A program made the translations under genes and the position numbers. From Hoplostethus atlanticus (taxonomy: Eukaryota; Chordata; Actinopteri; Trachichthyiformes; Trachichthyidae): a DNA stretch of 64,000 bases. This document shows, one piece after another, positions 45,261-59,144 of this stretch. The notes under the pieces are model-generated. The model was not told the origin of the DNA, made no database searches, and saw only the letters and a program-made list of their open reading frames with translations. How positions within the stretch are numbered: position 1 is the stretch's first letter; every line of letters starts with the position of its first letter. The stretch spans positions 1,264,001 to 1,328,000 of the forward strand of contig JAXDDX010000122.1 of assembly GCA_034670405.1 (NCBI GenBank). The letters are read 5' to 3'.

Positions 45261-47758
45261 TTTTCAGACGTATTAATGCATCGCTGATACGACCTGATGC
45301 GTGAGATAAATCAACCCACCATCAACAGGTGATTCCCCTGTGACAAGCTTTCACAGGTTTGATGTTTCCTGCGTGTGGAGTGCTCAAGTACCTCGGCCGG
45401 TTCTGCTTTGCCGTTGAATGAACGTGGCATTTAGAGCCGACCCGCGGGCCACTAGTCCACCCAAACCAATTGCTCCTGACGTACTGTATCCCACGGCAGT
45501 TCGTCCTGAGCTGCGTCACCCCATGTCAGTTTGGCACGCCGGCTCATCCTGTCGGTATTTAATCTTTGGTGCACTGCTCTTCCCAGAGATCACCTGTCAA
45601 TCAAACAGTGTGTCCAGTACTGTGACGTCTTTCTCCTTGGATTTTCTGTTGACAGAGTTTGAGTTTCTGTAGGTGGCGCTCTTTTCTTTGTCTGTTCAGC
45701 CACGTTGGCTATCGCTGCTCATGCTAACTACCCAGTTATGCCAAACAAACTGCTGTTGCTGCCGCCAGAAATGTAAAATACATTAGTTCCTGTGCGCCAG
45801 AGGGGTTTTCCCAGGAAAGACCGACCTGACGCAGAGTGTTTAGAACAGCTAATGTAGCACAGATAGGCCCAGAGCCCAACTGGCTTTCATGAACCGGCTA
45901 GAGGTTGAATATTGTGTTAAATCAATCAGTGATAGAGAGTAGCAAAACAGATTTATATGATTTATATATTTATAAGACAATGTTGCGGATTATTACTTTA
46001 AAGCACAGCACCGACATTTTGGGAAATTGGCTCAAGAAGACGAAAATCATGTTTTCATGCTAACACGTTAGCATACAGTATGTTAAGTGCCCATAGGCAA
46101 CTAGCATTATCTAACGCCTAACCTCTAAAGACAGACCTTTTAGTGATCCAGAGCTGGCGTTGGGTTTCATCATCATCATCATCATCATCATCATTTTGGC
46201 CACTATACTCCCTCTCACTTTGTCATGGGTTCTTCCAGGTTAGAGTTACCTCTGTCGACCCTGATATTTCATGGGTGCCAAAAGTGGGAGCATAATGGTC
46301 TTATTGTGGCACAGATAGGCCCAAAGCCCAAATGGCTTTCACTCTGTTTGCCACCGGAGCCAGAATGGTGTGTGGTTTCTTGACACTGGACATGAGCAGC
46401 GCAGCTCAAAAGGCGACCAGTCTCGCAGGCAATCCTGCTCAGCTCTAAATGCATACGGTGGTGGTATGGTAAACATTTGCGCGGTATGCGGAGTCTCAGA
46501 GTGTGTCCCGAAGTCTCATGGCATGCTCTTGCATTATGAAATGGCATGCACTCTCCTCCGTTTTTTGCTGTGGCCTGTCAAAGGTCCCTCTGTTCAGCCA
46601 AGGGCAGTACAGCCCGAGAGGACAACATTGATATTCATGCAGCTCTTGCTTATGGAGTCACCAACAGGCATCCCATCCCTCAAATGTCAGTCATTACAGC
46701 GTCCTTGGGAGCAGGTGAAACGTGAGGGCACTTTTCTCTCATCAGCTCCACGGATGTTGTCCATATCACTCTTCTAGGCACTCGGCGAAGGTAGAAAAAG
46801 CCAGGAAAACATACTTTTATTGAAACATTGAAACATCAAGTGAACAGTCCTCCAGGTGAGGGAGGGAAATGTATTTTACCCGAGAGAAAATGAGGAATTG
46901 TCCCGCTTGGAAGTGAACTTTGCGAATCTGAACCTATTTAGACAGTGAAATGTTTGGAGGACTGAAAATGCATTGGAAAAAAAGTTGTCCATCTATATAA
47001 ATCCATATATTCTAAATGCAGTCGAAATGTATCAGTAAAGAAAGTCCATTTGTGCCCAGTTAAATAGACTTTTTATGATTTAAGATATGTCATGTAACCA
47101 GCTCCCACATGATACACACACACGTTGAAAGGGGTGACAGCATCCCAGCTAGTGAGGCGTTCGGGGACCCAAGGGTGGCCTGGGTCATCAATCAGGAGGA
47201 CTTCCCCCAGCCGCAGAGACAGCAGCTGAAATGTCAAAACCGCCGCAAGCAAACAGATTTCCTCCCTGCTGGCAACCGGTTTAGGACGGCGGGAGCGGAA
47301 ATTGACTCTCATTCTTGTTAATGAAAGGATACACTCGCCTGTGTGTGTGTGTGTACATGCTCGCCTATGCAGTAGCTTGCCCGCCCGTTTGTGCCTAAGA
47401 AAACGCGTCAGCAAAAAAAGCTTGCACGTGCGCTTTGGGAACACCTTGTGCCTGAGTGTTAAGTGCGGTGCTTGCGTACGGTGTGTATGTGTGTGTGTGT
47501 GTGTTGAACTGAATGTGAATGGGAGCATGTGTGCGCTCGCTGTGAGTTGTTAGGCCCTTGGCTGATCTGCAGCTCTGTCCTGGAAGGGGTTGGATGCCGT
47601 CAGTGACCCCGGAGGCGGGCGTATGGACCCGGCTTGGTTTTCCCAGCGAAGTGGAGGGGCCTCTGGTTTCCCAGCCCTGCTCCAACCCCCCTGTGGAGAG
47701 AGCAGCCTGTCAGGCAGAAGGCCCTTCAGCTGTAGTTCTCATTCACAAGTCACCTACT

Positions 47759-47793
<35 letters not shown>

Positions 47794-47825
47794 TCCAACA
47801 CTACCCCTGCTCTGATAATTTACAC
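45261..47825. other. Intergenic, simple repeats
   Basis: A CAT run at about 46168-46194, TG runs near 47340 and 47486-47502, and a CA microsatellite at 47760-47791. No coding exon or RNA gene is recognised. Confidence 0.5.
47760..47791. repeat. (CA)n microsatellite
   Basis: Sixteen uninterrupted units. Confidence 0.95.
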
Positions 47826-48000
47826 TAGGGTTAGATCGGTTTGCCGATATATTGGCCTTTTAATAAAATGTGGATATCAGACAGTCAGTGTTGATCCCGC
47901 TCTGATATGAGGGATATGATGCAGTTGGATTTTGACTACATGGATTTAGACACAGTAATATTAGTAGTAGTAGTAGTCGTAGTAGTAGAGTGGATGTTTA
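47826..48000 (+). repeat. Copy of the hAT-like repeat family (5' part)
   Basis: GATCGGTTTGCCGATATATT, GGCCTTTTAATAAAATGTGG, CAGACAGTCAGTGTTGATCC and GAGGGATATGATGCAGTTGG, followed by an AGT triplet run. Confidence 0.7.
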
Positions 48001-51000
48001 TGAAGTACACCTTTCTCTGGATGGCAGTGCATGAACCCAAAGGAAGCCGACCATAGTGGATCACATCACATCCACACTGCACCGCGTCCCGTCCTCTCCA
48101 CTGCATACTCCTGTTGACAGCGTCGTTGTAGATCAAGGTCATATTTTCTCTGGGCTGAGAGAGAGAGGACTATATAGTACTGGACCGTGGGTTATTGTCT
48201 TATGTAATAGCAGTTGTGTCTGCGGGACTATTTTTCTGGATTTGTCCAACAGTGGATCATTTGTCACCCGTCCTACAATTGGTAAATATCCTGATTCATG
48301 CAGAGATATTGTAAACTTAAGTTGTTATCAACAGGTAGACCTCAGTGTCATTGGCAGGCTTGTCCCAATTATTGTCTTGCGTCATTGGTATATGTCAAAA
48401 TATTACTGTCAGTGTTACCTTCAGTAACACTAGCTTCTCTCTCTCTCTCTCGCTCTCTCTCTCGTGCTCTCTCGTGCTCTCTCTCTCTCTCTCTCTGTAG
48501 TTGATATAGATTCCTGGACAGGCAGGTTATTTGGCAGATTGCCTCATCCCTGTCTGTTGATTCACTGTTGGTGAAATAAGAGAACATATGGCTGCTCCCT
48601 CACTGCATTACATCACCTTGAGATCCAAGCAGATTGGTTTGCATTTACAGTCCGGCTCAAGGAAGAAAAAAAAAATCTCGGGGTGTTTGGATGGGTATTA
48701 TCCAAGCGCCGTTTTCTACAAAACTCACGCACGTCGACCTCTAACCTCCTCGGTCCGAATACAGTTTAAAACCAACTGTGTCTTAACGAAGTGGATATGC
48801 ACGAGGTGATCGACTGGCTGTTTCCTGCTTGCAGTGCAGACTAGGATGCGCCGTCTTGTGCTGCACAATCCCGCTTAACCCAGCGCACAGCCAAATGCAT
48901 CTGGCTCAACTGTGTTAGCATCGACCCATCTGAGTTATATCACATCATGCAGAGAGTTACTGCCCGCTGCACACGTTCGGGCACCCGTCAAGACTTTGCA
49001 TGTTGTTGTTATCAGCTATTCGCTGTTTTCCATTAGCCTCCTGGTTTGGCCTGGCTCTTTTTTCTTGCGCTGATGGACGCTATGCGCTCTCACTGGTCTG
49101 ATACTCATAACAAATTGGCTTGAAACATCTTTATAACATCTGAACCTCAACCACTGTCGTTTTTGAACAAGGCAACACTGCTGTCAATTGATGGCTGTTT
49201 TAAATCTTAGATTGAAATCTCTCTGCTTTCAAAATGTCCCTGAATGACATTTCCTAGACCCACGTTCTGCACAAACCAGCATTGTTGGATTTTCAAAATC
49301 CAACCCCAAAATTCATTGGCCTTTCTATTGTTAGAGGGGAACACCGTCCAATTTAAGAAATCTTATCTGTTGTTCATGTGGTCAAAGAGAGTGTAAGCAA
49401 TTTTTGTGAAAATGAACAACTCTAACAGAGCCAGAAACCTGAGAACTAAGACTCAGACTTCTGACGCCATCAGGTACTCCTTCAAGAATTGGGAAAGATG
49501 GTAAAGGCTATGGACAGTGCATCAAGGCAGCTTGTATGGGGATAAGTGTTCACAAAATCAGTATCCCATATGGCGTCACAAGTTTGAGTCTAAAGGCCAC
49601 TGTACACTTGCTAAGTGCCACAATAGTTTCAGACTCTGCAGTGCGACCAGGCTTGCTGGCCGAACTGGTTGAATTCTTCACGCACCAGCCACCAGCGCAT
49701 GGCCATCTGCAACTGGTCTAAAATCTCACGTGATCGGTTGCCTTGTGGAAAAACATATCCAGTCCATTGCCTTTGTTTACTTCATCTGCAATCTAACATT
49801 TTGTGGTCGACTCTTTCAAAACGACTGGTTTGGAGGTTTGGCTTGCTGAGCTTGTTAGATTATATCTGCACCTTCCTGACCGATCACACTGTGTATAAAT
49901 CCTCAGATTCCCTCAGAGTGTTTTTTTTTCCACCACTATTTCTGGTTCCCTACTGGCGTGGGGTGGAAATAAACAAACAGTACAAAGCGGAAGAGAGTAT
50001 ATACTAATTGCTTCTGTTTCGGCCAAGTTTGACTTTGTTGTAAGTACACCGCCGCCTTTACTGTTCTGGTTTCTGGCTTTGAGAGAGTTGTTCATGTTCA
50101 AAAATATCAATCGGACTGCCCCAGACCTTATGAATAACATCTATAAATTCTTGAATGGAGACTTATTCCCTTTGACTGTAACAGCAAGCAGTATGCCTTT
50201 GTCATCATGATGGTATGCAAAAAGTGTCACAGTTTCTGTCAGTGGTCCTCACCAGAAACCCACATTCACACCCTGAAACCACACACACACTCTCAGAAAC
50301 AGCCTAAGTTAGCTGTGGGGTCAAATATAGCAAGCGGCTGGTCATTCTTCCTATATTTAGCATTTCCTCTTTCCATTTCCAACTTGTTTTCTCTTCTTGT
50401 GCACAATGCCTTCCATTCTACGGCGCTTTGTGCCCCTTTTCTTGTTCCGGGTTTGGTTGGCTGCTCTTCTAAATTTATGCATCTCCTCCTTTTCTGTAAA
50501 TGAACCCTTTTGTTAACGTGCCTCCATACATGTCTCAAAATATCGATGCAACGTCTTTATTTATAGAGCGATTACCCTTGGCTCAGCCGTAGGATATACA
50601 TCATGTTCATTGAACTGGATTCTCCCGTACTTGTATGAATGCTGTAAAACTAGTAGGCTTAACGGCAATGCAACTGCAATGATCAGAATGATCTCTGCAA
50701 AATATATCACTGTTTTGAGGACACAAGGAATGTGGCTGATTATTCCCATACTTTCCTCTGGTGTTTTCAAAATGTAAACCCTTCCACTGACCTCACAAAC
50801 AATATGAACATTTCCAAACAAGCCTTGCGAGTAACTGATTGATTTACAAAGCGAAGAAGGAGCGACGGCTGATTTTGTACCCATCAAAAAAAAGACACAT
50901 CCGATTGGCCCCTGCCCTGGCACACCTGAGCCTCGTTTTGACTGCGACTGTGATCGCTGAAAATAAGCAGACATCACTTTTTAAAATGCTTTCTGAGAGG

Positions 51001-52152
51001 TTCAGAAAGGTCATACTGGAGGAGGACTTTAAGGGGCGTTAAGTAATCGGTGACTTTATCGCCCCCTGTTGGTCATGACCTAGGGATTGCAACAACATGG
51101 ACTGGTGGCAAGGTGGGTCTCTGGCAAGTTTTGGTGGCCTGTAATTGACAGAAATAATAAAGTCACATGGTATTGATCAACAACCCTATCAACCCCCGCA
51201 GATACATTCTGCTACGGCACAGTAAAGTCTTACTTATTGCACCTTTAATTTATGAAAAGCCCTCTTTGTTGTATAAAGGTACAGTCATACAGGTATAAGT
51301 ATGTTATTGGAACATTTGATAGTAGGTTTTGGTACATGGGTTACCCAGTCACCACAGCCTAAACAGTATCTATCAACTAATGCCAGGAAGTCAGCAAGCT
51401 GAGCCTTCTCTGATTGGCTACTTTTTAGATCTCAGATGGCCATTTCTCTGCATGGACTCTTTAAAATGCGACACCGTAGCCTATCATGAGGTGGTCACAT
51501 CAACGTTTCCTGTGGCCATAGGGGCAGGTTGAGGTTTATCTGTCTAGTTTTGGTTGGTCTGTCTGTGGCTGGGCGTCTGGAGGGAGGCGAGGAGACCTGT
51601 GGTTACGGTTATATGTTGGGACTGGGCTGGATCGACACACTCCGACACACATGTGCACACAAACATGCAAACGGCCTCCACCTTCCACTTCCAGACAGGC
51701 TGTTATTTTTATAGCCAGGTACACCCTGTGGAAATACATGAAAAACGGACTTTCTTTTTGCTCTCCATCCACTGAACCTCCACTACGCACTCCCACGGAC
51801 ATGTGTTTTACATCATGCAAGCAATCCAATATACTGACAAAACAGACAGTGATAATCCATTTCAAAGGTCATTAAGTACCGCAGGCTGACTCTAAAGACC
51901 ACCTTCTACCGTATGAGGCGGTGGCAGTGACAGATTCTGCTGTCTCGGTGGTGTTCAAGGGCCATATGTGAAGCCCTGGTTCTCCGGGATGCTGTGGACC
52001 AGAGGAGGACACTGCCTGAGTTTTCTCTCCTCTGACAGGTGGCGCGATGCCCAGAACCTCCCTCTGTGGCGCTGCAGGATGTAGCCAGCCCAGCCCTAAG
52101 CCCAGAGGACACTGCTAGGATGCTCCACCCCCCCCCCCCCACCAGGGTACGA
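48001..52152. other. Intergenic, no gene seen
   Basis: A CT-rich tract at 48436-48497. A fragment near 51035-51250 ends AAGTCTTACTTATTGCACCT then TTAA, a MITE-type terminus, but its left end is unclear. A C run lies at about 52127-52141. No exon is recognised; untranslated exons of hivep3 could lie here unseen. Confidence 0.5.
48436..48497. repeat. (CT)n tract
   Basis: CT units with CG and GTG interruptions. Confidence 0.9.
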
Positions 52153-52240
52153 CACATAGATATATCGGTTTGCCGATATCAGGCTTTTAGGTAAAATTGG
52201 ATATTGGCCAACCAATGTCACCTACCTCACAGGTCACTAA
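52153..52240 (+). repeat. Copy of the hAT-like repeat family (5' end only)
   Basis: AGATATATCGGTTTGCCGAT then AGGCTTTTAGGTAAAATTGG and CCAACCAATGTCACCTACCT. Confidence 0.6.
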
Positions 52241-53009
52241 AAATGAAGCAGTGCAAACGTCAGGGTGTTGGTGCCCTTGTGCCTGTAGAAGGATCATGTC
52301 AGAGCGAGCGTTAGGAAAAGAGATACGATAACAGGTATTTTGGGTTTTCTCATAGCCACAGGCATTAAGAAGCCCGATACGCCCCGCAAGCTTTCACTTG
52401 TGTCTTATGCTCTGCTGGGCTGAAGGTTATCTGCAGCGGTCCTGGTAGCATCCTGCTGAAGCCCGTTTTGATGCGGATCACTGTAGAGATTAACCGAGTG
52501 ATCGGATGGACAACGGAAAGTGGAAACACTAAAGCTAAAGCAGTGTTGGGAGAGGGAAAAATGCTTCACCTCTTTTTTTGTATGACCTTTTCCATGTCAT
52601 AAATATGCCAGTAGGTCACACAATAGCCAGCGGTGTAGCGGGATATAAAAAGGTGCGGAAACTATGGCCTTCAGTTGGTGATCATTATGTGGCAAACAAC
52701 CACCATAACTCAGTTTGATACTGCTTACTATACTGAATATTACCAGTTTAACTCAATCTGACAATAGTAAAGATGTATGTCAGCCTTAAAGGTGGGTGTG
52801 GCGGCCGCATCAGCTGCTGCCCACCAGTGTTAGTATTTATTTATATTTGGGCCACATTTTACATTCAGACATTTTCCAAAAAGAAAAAAAATGACACTAC
52901 ACATAGTCTTTTGTGGCAAAACGCCTAAAGTATGGGAAATATGGCCTTTTAAGTACAGCCCACAGGAAGTGGAAGAAGCCAACAGGGAGATGGAAGAAGG
53001 GGGGACGTG
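52241..53009. other. Intergenic, no gene seen
   Basis: Nothing coding is recognised. A small direct repeat of GTGAATTC/CACGTGAATTC lies near 53008-53022. Confidence 0.45.
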
Positions 53010-53447
53010 AATTCACGTGAATTCCCAAAAATCTCTCTTTGTTTGGCTGGAAGCCAATTCTTGGTTTGTAGATAATTTCTTTTGATAGGTTGTTTATGGT
53101 TGGATATTTTTAAGTTTGAGATGTTTAATATTGTTGTTGGTCAGGTTTCCCCTTGTGTCTGTCTAGGGCTAGTCCATGTGTGTATATAACCCTTGTGTGT
53201 CATTTGGGAGGGAAGGTCCGTTTAGGTATGTTGTGTTAGGGTGAAGCTTTAGTTTCTTTATTGCTTAGTTGACCTCCTTTGAGTTTGGGCCCTAATTTTT
53301 GTAGCTTCTTTTTCTAGTTTCTTATGTTATATTAGGATTTATTTACTTTGGTTATTGGTTATGAATTTTTGTAACTTTATTAAAGCAATTTTCCTTTTTA
53401 CACCTTTGTCCTTTTGCCTTTTCGCTTGGTCCCTGACAGTGGGCAAG
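53010..53447 (+). mobile_element. Possible solo LTR or retroelement 3' end
   Basis: A T-rich stretch contains GTGTATATAACCC (TATA-like, about 53180) and ACTTTATTAAAGCAATTTTC (poly(A)-signal-like). It ends CTTGGTCCCTGACA followed by GTGGGC, which is how some fish Gypsy-type LTRs end. No matching second LTR, 5' TG boundary or target duplication was identified, so this is tentative. Confidence 0.3.
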
Positions 53448-53789
53448 CTGAATTTAGGCCGGTTTACCCTCCACTACAATCCTGAAAATTGCCTGTTTTT
53501 TTTTCCATTCAACCACTGGTAAATGTTAATGTACTTTATAGCTGGCGGTACCGAATTGAGTGTTTGACAGTATGAGGAGACTGTGTCTTTTTTTCACCAT
53601 CCCTTTTTGTGTTCTACAATGGTAACAATAGGGAAATATTCCTGGCCAGGAAATGTGTTTGGTAGCTTGACGTTCCCGCTGTGACAAGGCCATCCAGGCG
53701 AGTCCCAGCTGCAGAGAGGCAAACCTCCCCTGTGAAAGAGCTCAACACTGGCAGCGCTGTCACCTCTGCAAGGGACGACGAGCATTTAG

Positions 53790-54120
53790 ACTCTATATAT
53801 CGAGCAGATATTGGCCTTTTGTTAAAAATCAGATAGCGGCCAGTCAGTGTCATCCACCTCCGATATGAGGGAGGTTGTGTCCCTGACCACATGTGACTAT
53901 GTTGTTGTTGTTGTTATTTTTTTATATCAGATGTCTGACAAGAGAAATCGTTCCAGTGCGGTGTGGGAGGCTTTTACTCAACAGCTTCAGGGGTGTCAGT
54001 CCTGCAATGAAACGTGCCTCACCCTGCCTTAATGAGCTGCCAAACCTAAAATGAATTGGTATGGCTTTCAATGGAGAGTTTTAGTGTCCCGTGATCTAAA
54101 TGCTTCAAATACCAAATCGG
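53790..54120 (+). mobile_element. Copy of the hAT-like repeat family with a BED-like start exon
   Basis: The 5' landmarks (GATATTGGCCTTTTGTTAAA, CCAGTCAGTGTCATCCACCT) are followed by an acceptor-like TTTTTTTATATCAG. An ATG at 53931 then opens a 33-residue frame, MSDKRNRSSAVWEAFTQQLQ and a short cysteine-bearing tail, before a stop at 54032. After it come the 3' landmarks (GGAGAGTTTTAGTGTCCCGT). This copy places the coding piece inside the repeat family. Confidence 0.65.
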
Positions 54121-55328
54121 TTGAACCCTACTGACAAGGACTGTTTGTTGCGTAGAGTGGACACTCCAGCCTGCCTCTCAGCTTCCCCTTTCACACCCGG
54201 CCAGAATGGATGAATGGCTAACCGGCCGCCTTCGTCCTAGCAGGTTGGTATTCCCTCAATACTCCACGTGTCTGCAAGCTTTGAGCCTCTTGAAAAAAAG
54301 TCAATCGGGGGGCGGCGGGGGGGAGAGAAAAACCCATGGCATGAGAGTGGAGAGTGATGTCAGAGTTGCCTGGCCTCTTTAAGCTGGACCCCTGGCAGCA
54401 GTACGAACGCCGGGCCGCGGTGCATGGACATTCTCCAGAGCTGCTCTTAAAAACCGGACCCCTGTGCCTCTTTTTTTTTTCCACATGGGTCCTTTATATG
54501 TTTTGAACTTTTCCAGGTTTTTCCTCCTTTCCTCTGTTGCTATCGCAACAGCAATAGCTTAGGCCCGCTCCCCGCCTATACTGGAAAATGAGAACTGAAT
54601 GGGGAAATTGTGTTTTAAAATTATAAAGTAACTCCACCCCCCCACACACACCCCCCAGCCCCTTCCCAGTCAAATTAAAAAGCCCACCACACACCCTGCC
54701 TCTCTACCTTCCCCCCCCCCCCTCTCACCGCTTTGCCAGCTGTGCAGCTCGAGACTGCTGCCAAAAGAAACAGGCTTACGTCGGCTTCCAAATAAGGAGC
54801 TGCTACTTCACTTTGACCTGAAAGAGAGACTGGGGAGGTAAGGAAGAGGTGGAGATAGATGGACAGATAGCTAGAGAGAGAGAGAGAGAGAGTCCCCTCC
54901 TCCTCATTCATAGGCATAATATACTCAGCTACCTGTTTGTCAGCCCAGTGCACGTAGAGTGGAGACTCGATTACCCCTCTCCTCACCGTCACTCTCATTC
55001 ATCCTTTCTCTCCCTCGCTCGCTCGCTCGCACCTCCCTGGCTCTCTCTCCTCTCCCCGTTTCAGTCATTCACAATCGGAGGACAACACCACCTGCTACCA
55101 GGTAAAAAAAGACGTTGATGTTGTTCTTCATCTGCGGTGCCCGTGACTGTGATTTTGATGTGAGTGATGTAACGTTTTCTCCGTTCAGGTGTTTGTTGTC
55201 GCCGGGGGCATCTTTGAGCGTGCAAGTACTAAAACAAATCATTTGCGGAATCATATTCCAAGCGGCATGCTCAGAGATATTTTTTGCCGTTCTAAACCTT
55301 TGCACACAGTACAGCGTGTGCAGTGAGT

Positions 55329-55332
<4 letters not shown>

Positions 55333-55369
<37 letters not shown>
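55333..55369. repeat. (TG)n microsatellite
   Basis: About 18 units. Confidence 0.95.
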
Positions 55370-55373
<4 letters not shown>

Positions 55374-55534
55374 AAGGAGAGAGCGAGGCGGTGACTAGTG
55401 CATAGTGGTCCGTGGGCTGTGTATGTATTAAAGCTTACTGCTTCAAACTGGGAGTGAATGAGCTCCCTGTGTTGTGCATCCAAGCTCCTATGCTTGGCAT
55501 GTCCTACCGTGGACTGGGGGAGTGTTCCCAAGGT

Positions 55535-55571
<37 letters not shown>
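55535..55571. repeat. (CA)n microsatellite
   Basis: About 18 units. Confidence 0.95.
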
Positions 55572-55573
<2 letters not shown>

Positions 55574-58500
55574 AAAGTCTGTGCATGCCGTGCACTGATG
55601 CCCAAAGGGTTGTCCTCTGTCCCCGGAGAGCGCCTGTATCAGGCTGCTGATGAAGCTGTGCTTTCGGTCTCTAGGGCCTTGCTAATGCTCAGCTGACATA
55701 ATGATGGAACTGCAACAACAGACGAAGGGATTCACTGCGTCTCTTAGGTCAGATGATTCTGCAAGGTGATGATATAGGATGACTGTAAAAGAAGTTTTAA
55801 AAAAAAAGTGCTTTATGATTCATCATAAGACTTTGCTATGTTTCTGCCTAGGTGATATCTAGATGTTTCCAGGATATTTTCTTTAGTTGGAACTTGATAT
55901 CAGAAAACACATTACCTGCTATTTATATCAAACTGTTGTAATCCACTTTTGAAATCCTGTAACATTTTGACTTCATTTTTTTGGTCATTTTTAGGTTAGG
56001 TTTAGGTTAGGTAGTTGAAAAAAAAAAAAAAAAACAGCTAGTAGGGAGAAAAACGGAACAAAGTCGGTTTAATTGGTAGAAAACGTTTGCTCGGTTGAAA
56101 CGTTGAGAGTACAGTAGCTAGGTTTTCCATGCAGACTAGTCCAGTGTTCTTTGTCATCCGCATGCCTTTCCCTTTTCGTCCCTGCTGAAAGAAGAGATGT
56201 GTATCTGTGGAGTATGAATTCAAACCTCCCCGAGTATTGATTTTTTTAGACATGTACCATTCTCTTTCCAAAAAGCCTTAGCTTCTAGGAGGGAGGCACC
56301 CTAGCTGCCTCACTCTCTCTCTCTTTCTCTCTGTCTCTCTATCTCTTTCTCTCTCTCTGTAGTCGGCGAGGATGCTGGAAGATAAATTTAGCCCTCCAGC
56401 TCTCCTTCCATCTGCTACCACATGGTTTAGGGCCGTTACCATAGGAACCACCGCTGGGTGCCCATTAGTGTGAGAAGAGGAAATTGACAAGATTTTTTAA
56501 AAGCCATTTATACAATATTCTTTTTTTGTGTGCATGAAGGGGTGCAACATTTCACTTATAGGCTACATATATGAGGCATTTGAGAGTTTTTCTGGTAAAA
56601 CCTGAAGTGCTTTGTGATGCATTACAAGCAGATTACATGCCCGCATAGACGCATAGATAAACTTTTCTTACAATCTAAAAAAAATTACATTCAAATGAAT
56701 GGCATGTAGCCCCACAAAGTATTCAACCACCTATTTTTATTTTCTTTATTTTGCACATGCACTGAACATATGATAATCACCATGCACTCAGATTATGCTT
56801 ATAAAGCTCTTATGATGCCTTATAATGCCTTACAAGCACCACTTCAACTATTTTATTCCCTGCTTGCTTTTAATGTGTTTTTTGGAAAGCCAGTCATCAA
56901 CATGTGGTAAGGGGATATGCATTGATTTTGCATTGATGGTTGGGGATAAGGGGATATCCAGTTGTTGCCTAATGTTTAATCAGTCGTCCTTGTAATTGTA
57001 AATAGCCCACTGACTTTGAGACTGAGAACATTACACCCGGCGACAGTTCGCCCAACGAGATGCACAGAGAGCTGAGAATAAAGGAAAACAAGATAGGTGT
57101 GGAGAAAAGGGTCGAAGAAAAAAAACTGCCTGAAATGTTCATTTGCACTCCGAGAGGTGCAATCTTTAGTTAGCTCTGGAACAAGCGCGATCGAAGACGA
57201 CCCAAGTGTAAATTAGCAGACACATGATATTGAGAATGTGACTTCGTATCGGCTGCGAGCTTCATCCAAATTCATCTCACTCCAGTCATCGTCACTCTCG
57301 GAGCATGCGTGTGCTCTGAACGTCTCGCAGTCTGGGCTCTCTCAGCAAGGTGTTATTTTGAGTAAGACGACTGAGTCTGACTCTCCTCTAAAAGTCTAGT
57401 TACACTACCTGTCTGACCTACATTTAGCATGTACTACTCCTCAATGCAATAGATTTAGGCCTACAATATCTCGATGGTAGCCTGCAATCCATAAAAATCA
57501 TGTATATGCTTGTTTTCAATTATTAACAAAAGTGATGTCGATTTCACATCGATTTACAACATCGATTAAGTCGAAGACCAGCATGTATACCACTCCAACA
57601 AGTTTTACTCAATAGTCAGTTATCAACCTGTTATCAGTAACTTGGATATTTTCCAGCAGCTTTGCCGTCTTCTACCAGAATGTGGGTGTAGAAACCAGCT
57701 GGTCAGTGCGTGGGATGCCTTGTTTACTGCTACAGTATGTTGGCACAAAAACATTGGGAGTTTTCTCCAGTATCTGCACTGAGTCACCTTGTATATGCAC
57801 AAAGAGCTAACAGCCATCTTTTATCAAAGAAGTGCTGTCATGTGGCCTTTTAAGTATCTAAAGCCACAGTTAACCAGAAAAACTACCCATATCAAGGAAT
57901 AAAGCTGGTAGAACCATTCAGATTGTGCTCTAAACATTGCAGCATTGTAATGCAGGGTAGCCGTGCTGTTTGCTGTGCAACATTATACATCATACTGAAG
58001 GGCGCACGTTATGATATTGGATGACACAACATGTCACATATTCCCAGTATTAATTAGCACATGTTGAGGAACTCTGCCAGGTTCACATACCACATTTGGC
58101 CACAGTCTCTTAGTTAATGCCAGTGTAAATAATTATGCAACGAAAACCTAATAACCACAAGCAAAGGAATTTCACTAATGTTACATCATTAGAAAGAGGG
58201 TTTTTTCGTGACAGTAGGTAACCGTATGAGTGACATCACATCATTGAGTTATTTTTTTTTTTTACTGCTGAATGATATAACTTCCTCCTAAATTAGGAGG
58301 CTCTGGTGTTTCCTTCCTTGTGTCTGCAGACGACAAAATCTTCATCTGGCCTAATTTTTGCTCGCTCTAGCAGCAGGAAGAGTCTGGATGAATAAATCTG
58401 AATAAACTGTCCTGACTGCAACGAAGACATATAAGTTGGCCAATCAAGATGAAAAATCTTCACTTGTGTGTGGGTGCTATCCCACAGAAAGAGTATGTGA

Positions 58501-58765
58501 CACATGGTTTTGAAATGAGAAAATGCATGCATGCATACCGGAATCATAATTTTTACTTGCCGCATATTGATATATTTTTATAAGTATTACGTAATGCATT
58601 ATAATTTAAAAGTGTTCAACAGGTGAGTGAAAGTGTTATGACACACACTGTAGTTATGTAACTCATGAAATGTAAATATCCATATCTGGAAAGCACAGGG
58701 TCAAAGTGTCTCGTAGTGGAATCGTTATGTGTTATATAATCTCATTAGTCCGTTTGTCTTCACAG

Positions 58766-59144
58766 ATCATTATGTTGAGAAGATAGAAGAATCAGATAGT
58801 CAACTGAGCATCAGAGTGTGTGGCAGCAGGACTGGCTGAGTGCTACATAATGGGATGCTTTATGCCAGGATTGAAGAGGACTTCCTCCGCAATGCATGAC
58901 AAATCTCAATTGTCTCCTTTGATGCCTCCATTGTCTCTTTGATGGCATCATTCTACTGTCAAGCAATAGACTTTTAATAACACAGGTGAAAACTATGAAC
59001 CCAGACAGTCTTCCAAAGTGGATATAATTGGATAAAATTCACCCACATTAAACCCATTACTCAGTTAATGAATTGGCTTGAACTCTGTAGCCTGGCACAG
59101 GCAGACGCATCCCACGTGTCTACCTGAGGCTGTCCTTCCATTTT
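58766..59144 (+). other. hivep3: Probable 5' UTR part of the hivep3 giant exon
   Basis: A good acceptor (GTTTGTCTTCACAG) ends at 58765. Between it and the start codon are several upstream ATGs, the first at 58772 with a four-codon frame. The coding frame is closed upstream by a TAG at 59088-59090. The exact exon start is inferred. Confidence 0.45.

Larger units (their letters stand above)
54121..58765. other. Intergenic or hivep3 5' intron region
   Basis: No coding exon. It contains GA and CT tracts (54876-54892, 56310-56360), a TCGC tandem run at about 55013-55030, a TG run (55333-55369) and a CA run (55535-55571). Donor-like sites after possible untranslated exons lie near 54838 and 55101, next to the pyrimidine-rich block; these could be hivep3 leader exons but are unproven. 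Confidence 0.4.
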
